The notes beneath the pieces were generated by a model. That model searched no databases and was not told the origin of the DNA. It saw only the letters and a list, made by a program, of their open reading frames with translations. A program made the position numbers and the translations under genes. A stretch of 64,000 bases of DNA, from positions 496,001 to 560,000 of the forward strand of contig NZ_CP109965.1 of NCBI RefSeq assembly GCF_026725475.1. The letters run 5' to 3'. The stretch is from Catenovulum adriaticum. GTDB taxonomy: Bacteria; Pseudomonadota; Gammaproteobacteria; Enterobacterales; Alteromonadaceae. This document shows, piece by piece, positions 18,499 through 28,800 of the stretch (position 1 is its first letter; each line of letters opens with the position of its first letter).

Positions 18499-19209
18499 TT
18501 ACTTCTCAACCTCTCCACAAAAACGATAACCTTCACCATGAATTGTTGAAATAATTTCAGGTGTATCAGGAATTGACTCAAAATGTTTACGTAAGCGGCG
18601 AATGGTTACATCAACCGTTCTATCGTTTGGTTTTAATTCACGACCAGTCATTTCTTTAATTAACTGTTCACGAGTTAATATTTTCCCAGGGTTATCTAAC
18701 AATAACTGTAATGCGCGGTATTCACTTTTTGGTAAGCGCATGCTTTCTTGATGAGGTGAAACTAATGAACGGCTATCACAATCAAGTACCCAACCGTTAA
18801 AACGATATTCACTAACGGCTTCTGTTGGCTCATTCGGTGCAACTTTAGTGCGATTCATTAAGTTACGCGCACGTATGGTTAATTCTCTTGGGTTAAAAGG
18901 CTTAACTAAATAGTCATCAGCGCCAATTTCAAGACCTAAAATACGATCGACATCGTTATCACGGCCTGTTAAAAATATTAAACCCATGCTTTTAATTTCG
19001 CGTAATTCGCGAGCTAACATTAAGCCGTTTTTACCAGGTAGGTTAATGTCCATGACAACTAAATTAATGTCATTGTTTTTAAGCAAAGTGTGCATTTCTT
19101 CGCCATCTTCAGCAGCGAATACGTTATAACCTTCTGCTTCGAACAGGCTAACAAGTGTATTGCGGGTGACCGCTTCGTCTTCTACGATTAGGATATTATG
19201 TGTTTGCAT
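18499..19209 (-). CDS. arcA: Two-component response regulator ArcA
   Basis: This 236-residue OmpR-family regulator closely matches ArcA (E. coli 238). The receiver begins MQTHNILIVEDEAVTRNTL, with the phosphoacceptor Asp in VVMDINLPGKNGL (about residue 54) and the conserved Lys in YLVKPFNPRELTIRARNL. The winged-helix domain ends RTVDVTIRRLRKHFES and then GEGYRFCGEVEK. ArcA represses aerobic respiratory genes when phosphorylated by ArcB. Having the cognate kinase adjacent and convergent is unlike E. coli, where the genes are far apart. Confidence 0.96.
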   Translation of the reverse strand: MQTHNILIVEDEAVTRNTLVSLFEAEGYNVFAAEDGEEMHTLLKNNDINLVVMDINLPGKNGLMLARELREIKSMGLIFLTGRDNDVDRILGLEIGADDYLVKPFNPRELTIRARNLMNRTKVAPNEPTEAVSEYRFNGWVLDCDSRSLVSPHQESMRLPKSEYRALQLLLDNPGKILTREQLIKEMTGRELKPNDRTVDVTIRRLRKHFESIPDTPEIISTIHGEGYRFCGEVEK

Positions 19210-19367
19210 GATTTATCGTCTTATGTTGAATAAAATTATTTTATTTCAGTTGATTATAGTGACTAGCAGGCAATCTCTCAATCCATTCCGGCTGATTTAT
19301 TGAATTAATTGGCAACTTTTTAACATTTTCATCAGGCGCATGCAAAAATGCAGCTTAATTCCTTAAG

Positions 19368-21005
19368 TTACTGTGCTTTATGTATATCTAAATCTAATGG
19401 AATTTCTATTAAAAAATAAATTCCTTGGCCTAGTTCACTGGTAACAGATATTTGTCCTTGTAGTGCTTGAGTGACTAAATTATAGACTAGATGCATACCT
19501 AAACCGTTGCCACCAGAGCCTCTTTTTGTTGTGACAAAAGGATCGAATATTTTATTTTTTAGCTGCTCACTAACACCTTTCCCATTATCTTTATATTCAA
19601 TCAACAGTTTATTGTTTTCACTTTTAGCTTTGATTGATATCGCTCCTTTCTCGTTATGATCAAACCCATGAATCAAAGAGTTCATGATTAAATTTGTTAG
19701 CACTTGCTGTAGGGCGCCAGCTTGAGTTGATACTTCTAATTCAGGATCACAGTCAACATTGACCTGATGTTTTGTTGTGTGAAATTTAGGTTTTAGCGAT
19801 AAAAAAACATCATCTAAAAAACTTTTTACTTTAAATAATTGACGCTTTTCATGTATTTGATTCACTGCAAGTTGTTTAAAGCGAGTAATTAAATCAGCCG
19901 AACGATTTAAGTTACGGTAAATTATCTCTAAACTTTCATTACTCTCAGTTAAAAAACGAGTTAATTGGCTTTCGGTTAATTTTTTTTGTGAAAGTGAATC
20001 TTGTATTTCACTAAGTCTATCTTGCATTAACGTTGATGCGGTAATTCCAAGCCCCAAGGGGGTGTTAACTTCATGGGCAATCCCCGCAACCATATCGCCA
20101 AGAGAAGCCATTTTTTTATTTTCGACCAATTGACTTTGGTACTCATGTAAAGTGGCTAGTGTGTCCATTAACTCTTTGTTTGAATCTTTTAGCGCGTTGG
20201 TCCGTTGTGATATTTTGTTTTCAAGTGTTTGGTTTAATATTCTAACTTCCTGTTCTGCTTGCGCTTGCTTTTTTAGGTTGAATTGAATTCGGTCTAACAT
20301 TGTATTGAAAGCGTTACTTAACCCATTTAATTCAATTAAAGTTTGTTTAGGTGCTCTAATCCCATAATCTTTTGCTTTGGCGACATGTTTAAATAAAGAA
20401 ACAAGTTGGCTGATTGGTTGAGTTATCGAGTTTTGCAGTTTAAGTGCCAATAATAATGCAATGACTAAAGATACGATTAATACGCTGAGTTTTATATAAA
20501 GGCTGTTGTTTATAGTTTGATTAAGCGCATCAAGTGATAAGCGCATACAAAGATAACCAATAGCGGCTGCTTGTTGATTAATGGCTTTGCAAAGCATTAA
20601 ATTATCGCGACTAAAGTTGGGTTGGAAAAGGTGCTTTATATCTTTTATCGTTAATGTGAGTAGTTGAGTATTTTTACGATGATAGCCAGCAAAAAAAGCA
20701 ATTTGTGAGTCCGTTTCATTCTTAATATAAATTTGTACATTTTTAAGATTGCTAGCTGTATTTAGGTGAGCTAAACGGGCTTTTTCTTCTATACTATTTT
20801 TATTGATTAAGTTTGGTATAGCGCCAGCGCTAATAATGTTGGCATATGAGTACGCTTGTTCAAGTAACTGGGCTTTTTTTTGTTCAATATCAACTAAACC
20901 ATTAATTAAAAACCCAATTAATAACGCACTACCTGATATCAAAATGATCATGTTGACAATGCGGTATTTTATTGAATTAGACAAGCTACTTTTTGTGCTC
21001 AACAT
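19368..21005 (-). CDS. Membrane sensor histidine kinase, orphan
   Basis: A 545-residue protein with a membrane helix at about 17-37, a periplasmic segment of about 130 residues, and a second helix at about 168-190. These are followed by HAMP (KLQNSITQPISQLV), a long coiled coil (about 235-300), HisKA-like MASLGDMVAGIAHEVNTPLG (His about 311) and HATPase (LIMNSLIHGFDHN, DNGKGVSEQ, GGNGLGMHLVYNLV). The periplasmic part may bind a small ligand but was not matched to a named family. No response regulator lies next to it, since arcA faces ArcB, so its partner is unknown. Confidence 0.85.
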   Translation of the reverse strand: MLSTKSSLSNSIKYRIVNMIILISGSALLIGFLINGLVDIEQKKAQLLEQAYSYANIISAGAIPNLINKNSIEEKARLAHLNTASNLKNVQIYIKNETDSQIAFFAGYHRKNTQLLTLTIKDIKHLFQPNFSRDNLMLCKAINQQAAAIGYLCMRLSLDALNQTINNSLYIKLSVLIVSLVIALLLALKLQNSITQPISQLVSLFKHVAKAKDYGIRAPKQTLIELNGLSNAFNTMLDRIQFNLKKQAQAEQEVRILNQTLENKISQRTNALKDSNKELMDTLATLHEYQSQLVENKKMASLGDMVAGIAHEVNTPLGLGITASTLMQDRLSEIQDSLSQKKLTESQLTRFLTESNESLEIIYRNLNRSADLITRFKQLAVNQIHEKRQLFKVKSFLDDVFLSLKPKFHTTKHQVNVDCDPELEVSTQAGALQQVLTNLIMNSLIHGFDHNEKGAISIKAKSENNKLLIEYKDNGKGVSEQLKNKIFDPFVTTKRGSGGNGLGMHLVYNLVTQALQGQISVTSELGQGIYFLIEIPLDLDIHKAQ

Positions 21006-21176
21006 AAGTGAAGGAATTTATAATTTAATTGATTAAGTTTATGTCAATTTAGCCGATTAACAAGCCTTCTAAAATATTCATGTAGCCGCTTGTCACGTTT
21101 GTATAAAAATAAACTGTTCGTTTATCCTTCATTGTTTTATCGGTTTAGTGTTTCACATACCGAAAGGAGCATGAAC

Positions 21177-21593
21177 ATGGATCAACTATGGTACCTTTAC
21201 ACTAGAACTATTTTTTTGATGGAGCAGCGGCTTAACGCTCAAGCCAGTTTTGCCATTATTACGGCATACAACCCATTAGGTAGTATATGTACAAAAAATA
21301 CGAACCAAAGATTAGACAACCGTTTACAAGCAGATATAGAGTTGCTTAAAGCCCCTTATCGAAAATTATGGGGGTGCTCACCTGAATTTGATCATTTTGA
21401 GCACAGCTGGGCCGTTATGACGGACAAAGGAACGGCAATAAATTTAGCGAAAAAATATCAACAAAATGCAATTTATTGGGTTGAAAGAGGGTACCTTTTT
21501 TTAGTCCCATGCATTTTAACTCAATTTAAAGTTTTAAATTTAGGCGAGTTTGAAAAGCGATGCCAATATCAGTTAGCTAAATGCGGTCAGTAG
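21177..21593 (+). CDS. DUF3293 domain-containing protein
   Basis: About 138 residues. The core FAIITAYNPLGSICTKNTNQRLDNRLQADI matches the DUF3293 family, small cytoplasmic gammaproteobacterial proteins of unknown function. The reading frame is open from 21090. AGGAG (21165-21169) fits the ATG at 21177 (7-base spacing) better than that at 21171, so 21177 was chosen. It is divergent from the sensor kinase and stands alone. No catalytic motif was recognised. Confidence 0.75.
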   Translation: MDQLWYLYTRTIFLMEQRLNAQASFAIITAYNPLGSICTKNTNQRLDNRLQADIELLKAPYRKLWGCSPEFDHFEHSWAVMTDKGTAINLAKKYQQNAIYWVERGYLFLVPCILTQFKVLNLGEFEKRCQYQLAKCGQ

Positions 21594-21634
21594 GCGAATA
21601 AAGTATAGAAATTATTAATTTGCACAAATTTTCA

Positions 21635-21958
21635 TTAGCGTTCTCCGGTAATGAGTTTGAGCAAATCCTCTTGGCTGAGGCCATATTGGGTTTGAGTTTT
21701 TTCTAATTTTGAATTTAGCTGCTCAGAGCGATTTTCGGTTTTGTTAAATACGCCTTTAAAGTCGCTTATACAAATACAGATTGCTTTATCTTTATATTTT
21801 GGGTTGCTCGTTTCAATTGAACGAATAATAACATGCGGACAAATGGTTTGGCGTTTATCGGCTTGAATGCATTGCTCGTAGTTAGCCAGTAACGTTGGTG
21901 AAATACATAATAATCCAAGGCTTAAAAAGAGCTGATACGATGGTTTGATGAATATCAT
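21635..21958 (-). CDS. Small secreted cysteine-containing protein, unknown function
   Basis: A 107-residue protein with a signal peptide (MIFIKPSYQLFLSLGLLCISPTLLA, probable cleavage after LLA). The mature part holds four cysteines (C29, C39, C60 and C62 by rough count; the last two in a CIC motif), suggesting disulphides or a metal site in the periplasm. The C-terminal half is a charged helix (KTENRSEQLNSKLEKTQTQYG). No family was recognised. It lies downstream of glgA on the same strand but is separated from it by a terminator. Confidence 0.6.
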   Translation of the reverse strand: MIFIKPSYQLFLSLGLLCISPTLLANYEQCIQADKRQTICPHVIIRSIETSNPKYKDKAICICISDFKGVFNKTENRSEQLNSKLEKTQTQYGLSQEDLLKLITGER

Positions 21959-21963
21959 AAATT

Positions 21964-21997
21964 AAAAAAAGCTTAAGCTGATATGCCAGCTTAAGCT
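21964..21997 (-). terminator. Terminator of the glgC-glgA operon
   Basis: Read on the minus strand, the arms AGCTTAAGCTG and CAGCTTAAGCT (21987-21997 and 21970-21980) form an 11-base stem with a 6-base loop. The first T comes from the end of the stem and continues into a T-run (plus-strand A-run 21964-21970). Confidence 0.85.
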
Positions 21998-22004
21998 GAT
22001 AGGG

Positions 22005-23435
22005 TTAGTTAATTGAACGATAAAGCGCTTCATATTTCATTGCAGAGTCATGCCAATTAAAGTGCGTTTGAATTGATTTTTTTCTTACAATGTCAAACGT
22101 TTGAGGATACTCATGATAAAACAACAAAGCTTTACGGATACAGTTTAGCAAGGCTTCACTGTCGGGGCGATCAAATACAAAACCATTGGCGTTAATGGGA
22201 TCAGCTTCTAAATCAATCACTGTATCTTTTAAACCACCAACAGCACGAACAATAGGCAAAGTGCCGTAGGCAAGTGAATACATTTGATTTAACCCACAAG
22301 GCTCAAATAGAGACGGCATTAAAAAGAAATCGCTGCCAGCAGTTACCAAGTGAGAAAAGCTTAAACTAAAGTCATTCATAAAAAAGAATTTATTGCGATG
22401 ACGATCGCTAATGCTCTGTATTTGCCTGACAAGCTCAGGATCACCAGTTCCAATTAATACCAATTGAACATTATGATGCAAAATATTTTTAATGATAGGA
22501 ATTAAGTAACTAAATCCTTTTTGGTCGGTGATTCGACAAACCATCCCAATCAAAGGGATATCGCCGTCGACTGGTAAATGACTATGCTGCTGTAAATTAG
22601 CTTTACAAAACGCTTTGCCATTCATATCTTCTGCAGAATAATTGGTGGGGATCATCGTATCCGTTTCAGGATTCCATTGCGTATAATCACAACCGTTAAT
22701 GATGCCTACTAAATCTTGTGAGCGGCTACGAAACAAATCCCCCATATGGTGAGAACCTAAATCTGTTTGTAGCTCTTGCGCGTAACTAGGGCTTACCGCG
22801 ACAATTTTAGTTGCGTACTGAACACCTATTTTTAAATAGTTAATGTTGCCATGGTGAATATCTTCATAATTAACCCCACTTTTTTGTAAAAATGGAACTG
22901 AATCTAATGCAAATACGCCTTGAAATGCCCCATTGTGAACCGAAAGTACAGTTTTAGCTTCCGCTAAATATTCACTGTTTGACCAATGTTTTTTTAAATA
23001 AAATGGAATTAAACCAGTATGCCAATCGTTACAATGAATAATGTCAGTTTTAAACTCTAATAGTTGAGCCAGATGCAGTGCCGCCATGCTAAAAAATGCA
23101 TAACGTTCACCATTGTCATCATAGGCGTGGTAACCATCGCTATAAATCCCTTTACGAAAAAAATAATCTGGGTAATCAACTAAATAGACTGTCACACCGT
23201 GTAAATCTACTTGTTTAACATTATAGTGATATAGGCTATCCCCAGCATGTAATGTGACATTGGTTAAAATCGTTTTTGCATGTTCAACATTGGAACTGGT
23301 TTGGTACAAAGGAGTAACGATGCGAACATCGTGGCCTACCGATTTAAATGAAAGCGGGAGTGCTTTAGCAACATCTGCTAAGCCCCCGGTTTTCGCAAGG
23401 TCTTCAACCTCTGATGATACAAATAATATATTCAT
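22005..23435 (-). CDS. glgA: Glycogen synthase (ADP-glucose type)
   Basis: This 476-residue protein matches bacterial GlgA (E. coli 477). The N-terminus MNILFVSSEVEDLAKTGGLADV contains the K-x-G-G-L ADP-glucose-binding motif. HCNDWHTGLIPFYLK and the C-terminal MPSLFEPCGLNQMYSLAYGTLPIVRAVGGLKDTV carry the GT5 catalytic Glu region. It extends alpha-1,4-glucan from ADP-glucose. It starts 4 bases after glgC and forms a two-gene glycogen operon with it. No branching enzyme or phosphorylase is nearby. Confidence 0.96.
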   Translation of the reverse strand: MNILFVSSEVEDLAKTGGLADVAKALPLSFKSVGHDVRIVTPLYQTSSNVEHAKTILTNVTLHAGDSLYHYNVKQVDLHGVTVYLVDYPDYFFRKGIYSDGYHAYDDNGERYAFFSMAALHLAQLLEFKTDIIHCNDWHTGLIPFYLKKHWSNSEYLAEAKTVLSVHNGAFQGVFALDSVPFLQKSGVNYEDIHHGNINYLKIGVQYATKIVAVSPSYAQELQTDLGSHHMGDLFRSRSQDLVGIINGCDYTQWNPETDTMIPTNYSAEDMNGKAFCKANLQQHSHLPVDGDIPLIGMVCRITDQKGFSYLIPIIKNILHHNVQLVLIGTGDPELVRQIQSISDRHRNKFFFMNDFSLSFSHLVTAGSDFFLMPSLFEPCGLNQMYSLAYGTLPIVRAVGGLKDTVIDLEADPINANGFVFDRPDSEALLNCIRKALLFYHEYPQTFDIVRKKSIQTHFNWHDSAMKYEALYRSIN

Positions 23436-23439
23436 TCTG

Positions 23440-24672
23440 TTAGTCGTTAAATCCTACCCGAGTGCCTTTTGGAACAGTGACAACGCCGCCTTTTGAAATG
23501 GTGAAACCGCGCTTTTCATCTTCGTCATGATCAAGTCCAATTTGAGTACCTGCAGCTAAAGAAACATTTTTATCTAAAATCACTCGATGCAGTTTACAAC
23601 CTTCACCAATTGAATTATTGCCCATAATAACGCTTTCGGTAATAGATGAATTAGGTTCAACTAAAACTTCGAAACCTAAGACCGATTTTTCTACTTTTGC
23701 GCCTTCAATAACACAACCAGATGCGATTGAGCTATCGCTTATTTTGTTCGGTTCTCCTTTAGCACAGCTATATATTTGCGCTGCAGGTAAGGTTGGATGA
23801 AAAGTTCGCATCGGCCATTTAGGATTATATAAGTCTAATGCACTGTCAGAATCTAAAAAGTCCATTGATGCTTGCCAATATGAATCTATTGTACCTACAT
23901 CACGCCAGTAGAATGGATCACCTCGTTCACCTGGAATTTGATTATTAGCAAAATCGTATACATAAACATTACCTTGGGCCATTAACTTAGGAATAATGTT
24001 TTTACCAAAGTCATGTGATGAGTTTTGATCTTTAGCATCATCTTTTAACTCTTTGTATAACACTTCAGGGTTAAAAACGTAGTTGCCCATAGAGATAAGC
24101 GCGACATCTGGATTGCCAGGTAAGCATTTTGGATTTGCAGGCTTTTCTTCAAAGCCGATTAAACGACCAGCATCATCAATTTCCATTACTCCAAATTGGT
24201 GAGCTTCTTCAATTGGAACGCGAATGGCTGCAACGGTTAAATCTGCTTGTAATTTTGCATGGTAGTCGGTCATTTGACGGACGTTCATTTTGTAAATGTG
24301 ATCGCTACCAAAAATAACAACTTGGTCAGGATCGTGAATTTCGATTAAACGCAAATTTTGGTAAATTGCGTCTGCCGTGCCTTCATACCATCTTTTTCCC
24401 ATGCGCATTTGAGCTGGGATGGGGTCAATAAAGTGATCAGTCAGGCCCGAAAAATGCCAAGCTTGCCTGAGATGAATATTAAGTGACTGAGATTTAAATT
24501 GAGTTAAAACGTATATCTTCAGAAGATCAGAATTTACGAAATTATTTAATACAAAGTCTACAAGTCTGTATTGACCTGCAAACGGAACTGCTGGTTTGGT
24601 GCGGGTCTCAGTTAATGGAAATAACCGAGTGCCGGCTCCACCAGCCAAAATCATAGATAAAATCCCTGCCAT
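23440..24672 (-). CDS. glgC: Glucose-1-phosphate adenylyltransferase
   Basis: About 410 residues. The nucleotidyltransferase signature ILSMILAGGAGTRLFPLTETRTKPAVPF is at the N-terminus, and FGSDHIYKM provides the metal-binding Asp. A left-handed beta-helix C-terminal domain carries SVIMGNNSIGEGCKLHRVILDKNV. It makes ADP-glucose for GlgA and is usually allosterically regulated. The ATG at 24672 is preferred because AAGG (24680-24683) is then 7 bases away. The ATG two codons upstream (24678) is only 1 base from it. Confidence 0.96.
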   Translation of the reverse strand: MAGILSMILAGGAGTRLFPLTETRTKPAVPFAGQYRLVDFVLNNFVNSDLLKIYVLTQFKSQSLNIHLRQAWHFSGLTDHFIDPIPAQMRMGKRWYEGTADAIYQNLRLIEIHDPDQVVIFGSDHIYKMNVRQMTDYHAKLQADLTVAAIRVPIEEAHQFGVMEIDDAGRLIGFEEKPANPKCLPGNPDVALISMGNYVFNPEVLYKELKDDAKDQNSSHDFGKNIIPKLMAQGNVYVYDFANNQIPGERGDPFYWRDVGTIDSYWQASMDFLDSDSALDLYNPKWPMRTFHPTLPAAQIYSCAKGEPNKISDSSIASGCVIEGAKVEKSVLGFEVLVEPNSSITESVIMGNNSIGEGCKLHRVILDKNVSLAAGTQIGLDHDEDEKRGFTISKGGVVTVPKGTRVGFND

Positions 24673-24811
24673 AGTCATGCCTTGAAATAGTTGTAATGAC
24701 CATCACCGCTTATGAACTCACTTTGAAGCTACACGATTGAAAAGTGCAGCTAACAAACAACAGTCAGTTAACACAAAGCTGAAACATAAGCTGTTCCGGC
24801 CTTAATTAAGG

Positions 24812-25810
24812 TTAACGATTGTAAGCACAATAAAGCTTAAATTTATTGTCCTCAGCTATCACTTCTACCAAATCAAAATGGTTTTGTAAAATTTGAGGAT
24901 ACTTCAAAAATCTATTCGCAACCAAGTACAATTTTCCTGATGACTCCAGTTGCTTACCACATGCTTTTATAAAGGCCTCTGAAATATAGTAGTCTATTTT
25001 TAGCCCTGTGTGAAAGGGGGGGTTAGTAAAAATATAGTGATATTTTGATGAAATTTTTTGTAAACCGTTAGACAAGTAAGTTTGCCCGGCTAAATTATTA
25101 CAGTTTAAAGTCTGTTTTGTCGCTTCTATTGCTAATGCGTCAATGTCACAAAAGCTGAGTTGTGTATCCGTGTAATACTTGCGGATAAAGCTACCAATCA
25201 CCCCGCAACCACAGGCAAAGTCTAATATTTTACCTGATATATTTTCAGGTAAATTATTTAACAATAGCTCAGTTCCTTTATCGAGTTCGCCGTGACTAAA
25301 TACGCCGGGTAAGCTAGCCACTTTAATTGACTTTTGTTCAATTTCATAATTTTTAAATACAAAATCTGTTGGTAGAGGAGAGTTGCCGTTAGGTAAGCCT
25401 TGGTACAGTAGGCAATGTTTACCAGATGCTAATTTTTGCAAGTTTGATAATTGATTGGTTAGTAGTTTTTGGCAAGTTTTTATGCCACTTCGATTTTCAC
25501 CTACTAAGTAAATTAACGTATCTTTACTTGAATGTTGAGCTAACATAGATAAAAGCCAAACTGCTTTTTCTTTTGCTTTTGGAAAGAATACAATAATCTT
25601 GGTAAACTGACTAAACTCTGGTGTTTGGGGCCAAATGACTTGCTTATCTTGTGTCGCGCTTATTTCTCTAAAACTCCAAAGTGTACATTCAGCAAAACTC
25701 GGGTGATTAATATCTTGTACTTCTAATGGATCAACGATTAAAGTGTGCTTATCTATATTGTCAGATAAATGCTTTAGGATTAATTGGCTAGCAGGGGACA
25801 ATGATGACAT
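24812..25810 (-). CDS. rsmC: 16S rRNA (guanine-1207-N2)-methyltransferase
   Basis: A 332-residue protein with the two-domain RsmC layout: a degenerate N-terminal methyltransferase-like half and a catalytic C-terminal half. The latter has the SAM-binding motif KILDFACGCGVIGSFIRK and the N-P-P-F catalytic motif in YIFTNPPFHTGLKIDYYISEAFI. It methylates G1207 of 16S rRNA in the small subunit. It is divergent from the downstream hybrid kinase and appears monocistronic. Confidence 0.92.
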   Translation of the reverse strand: MSSLSPASQLILKHLSDNIDKHTLIVDPLEVQDINHPSFAECTLWSFREISATQDKQVIWPQTPEFSQFTKIIVFFPKAKEKAVWLLSMLAQHSSKDTLIYLVGENRSGIKTCQKLLTNQLSNLQKLASGKHCLLYQGLPNGNSPLPTDFVFKNYEIEQKSIKVASLPGVFSHGELDKGTELLLNNLPENISGKILDFACGCGVIGSFIRKYYTDTQLSFCDIDALAIEATKQTLNCNNLAGQTYLSNGLQKISSKYHYIFTNPPFHTGLKIDYYISEAFIKACGKQLESSGKLYLVANRFLKYPQILQNHFDLVEVIAEDNKFKLYCAYNR

Positions 25811-25864
25811 CTTTATATATAAACCTTTGCTGAAAATAACTATAACAATATCGGTATTATATTC

Positions 25865-28800
25865 ATGAATACAGTAGGACGCTGGTTTTTTCTTTGTTTT
25901 TTAATTGGAGTGAGTTTTTTACTCGGTTTTGCGTATGTAATCCAATCTCATTTAACCGAGTATTTTAAACAAGAAAAACAACAATTGATGGTAGCTCAAG
26001 TCGGCCTTGCAGAATCTCAAATTCAAGATTTGTTACAGCAAGAGCTACAGGAGCTGGGGATTTGGTCTGCTCATCCACTCGTATTAGAATTTGCCAAAAA
26101 ACAAGTGAAAAGCAAAATGTCAGGTGATGGCAATGTCGTTAGTATTTCCGAAATGAATTATTTTGCTTTTTTAATTGAAAATGGGGTGTTAGCCGATCCA
26201 AATTATATCGACTCATTTTTGTTTGATGCTGACGGCGTGTTTATTTGGGGAGCTGAAGGTCAGTCTGCGGATAACATTTCTAATACCCAAGGGTATCATA
26301 ATTGGTTGAATAGAATTCAAGATGGCTTGTCAGCTGCTTTATTTGTTGAGCCCGTTAATAAGTCGCCAACAACGAATGCAGTGGTTCCTATTTTGTTTGG
26401 GGTACCGCTTATCGATGATGGGCAGGTTATAGCGATTTTAGCGATTGAACTCGACGCTAAGCCTAGGTTGCTCAATATATTAAAAAACGCCCGGTTGAGC
26501 TCACAAAGTAATGTGAGTTTATATAATCAATTTGGGGTTGATATTTTATCACTTGAAAATTCAATTCTAGATTCCGAATTGGTTTTAGCTGATTTATTGG
26601 AAAACTTGGACGCACAAACGTCTATCTTTCAATCTTCGGCTAATATGTTTGCATGGCGCTGGAATAAAAATCAGTCAATAGGCGTATTATTACGCATCTC
26701 AAACCAAAGTATTAATCAATCACTACACAAAATTCAAATGGGTATTGTAGTACTGGTTTTTGTTGCGATCAGTGTTTTAGTTGCTTTGTTACTAGTGATT
26801 GTTGTTAGCCGAGGAAAACTAAAATATGAGCAAATTAATGTTGAGCGGCATCGTACTCGATTACTGCACGTACAAGACTTATCCCATGTTGCTTGTTTGG
26901 AGGTAACTTTACCTGCCAAAGAGATCATTTGGAGTAGTGGCTTTGAATTTATTTATGATCTGTTCCCCGGCGAAAAAAACTCACCATATTCTTTGCTAAA
27001 TAAATTATCTCTTGAAGCACAAGCTCAGTATTTTGACTGTCTATTGAAAGTTAGAACCGATCACGTTGAGCAAGAAATAGAATTTTTTTACGAATTCCCA
27101 AATAATAATCCTAAGTATTTACTCGTTAAGTTTTTCCCGCAGGTAGATGAAGATAATCGCACAGTATTGGTGTTAATTTCTGATATTACTGGGCAAAAAT
27201 TAAAGCAAAAAGAAGCAATTCAAAAAGAAAAGGAATACAGAGACCTTATTATTCAAAGTGCGCATGATGGTATTTTAAGTGTTGATTTATCAGGTAAAGT
27301 TACATTATTTAATCAAGCCTGTGTCAACTTATTAGGCTATCAAGAAGAAAACTTGAAACGTATGCCGATTCATCAACTAGTGTATGCAAGTGAAAACGCA
27401 GCTAATACAAAGATTATGCAAATATCAGGTTCAACAAAAGTCTGGTTAGCCTGTCAAGACGGTCGGCGTTTACCTGTTGATTTACGAGTTAGCCCTATTA
27501 TTCAAAATGGTCAAGCCGTGGGGGCTGTTTACTTATTCAGAGATATTTCTGAGCAAATCGAGTTTGAGAAAAAGTTAACGGCCAGTGAACAAAGGTTTAG
27601 GCGTGTAATTGAAGGAACTTCAGATGCGACATTTGATTGGGATATGGTTAATAATCAGTTGCACTGGAACAGCCGTTACTGGGAAATGTTGGGTTACACC
27701 AAAGCTCAAGCCAAAATAAATTCAACGCAAGATGAACATACTTGGCAAGAGGCCATTCACCAAGATGATCTTGATAACTTTATCAGCGCAATACAGGCTC
27801 ATTTAATTTTTGGCAACTTGTTAGATGTTGAGTATAGAGCGATTAGAGCGGATAAAAAACAAATTTGGTTGCGAGCCAGAGGCCAAGCCGTTAAAGAAAA
27901 TGGTCGTTTTCTATATCTATCTGGGACGATTTCAGATATTTCTCAGATGAAGCAAGCAGAGCATGAAAAAACCATGCTTGAGACCCAGTTAAGGCATTCG
28001 CAAAAAATGGAAGCCATTGGTCAGTTAACGGGTGGTATTGCCCATGATTTTAATAATATATTGGCTTCTATTTTAGGGTATGCTGAATTAAGTTCAGATA
28101 TGCTGGAGTTAAATAAAACCGATAGAGTTCAGCCTTATTTAGAACAAATTATTCAATCCGGAGAAAGAGCTCGCGATTTGATAAAGCAAATGATGGTATT
28201 TTCGCGAAAAGAAACACAAGTGCTAAAAAAGGTCGCCATTACTGAGTTGTTAGATGAAGCTAAATCGATTGTACGGCCGATAATACCTTCTTCAATAGAT
28301 GTTGAATTAATTCATAATGCAAGCGTTAATTTGCAAGTTGATCCGGTTCAATTTCAACAGCTTTTAATTAATTTAGCGATTAATGCCAGAGATGCGATGC
28401 CAGCAAAAGGTAAGCTTAGCATTATAAGCGACATCAGTATGAACCAAGGAGTTACTTGCTCATCTTGTCATGAATATTTCTCTCAAACCTTTGTCAAAAT
28501 ATCGGTTCAAGATACAGGTAGTGGGATTGACCCAGAGACCTTGAAAAAAATATTTGATCCTTACTTTACATCTAAAGGATTAGGAGAAGGCACTGGCATG
28601 GGGCTGTCTATTGTACATGGTATTGTGCATCAGTTAGGTGGACACATTAGCGTGAGTTCGGTTTTAGGCGAAGGCACTCAATTTGATGTTTATTTGCCGT
28701 TTGAGTTGCATGATTCAAACAATGAACAACTAGCCTTAGCAGATAAACCACTCGCTTCACAACAAAACCCAGCTCAGGCGGAATATAAAATTTATATTGT

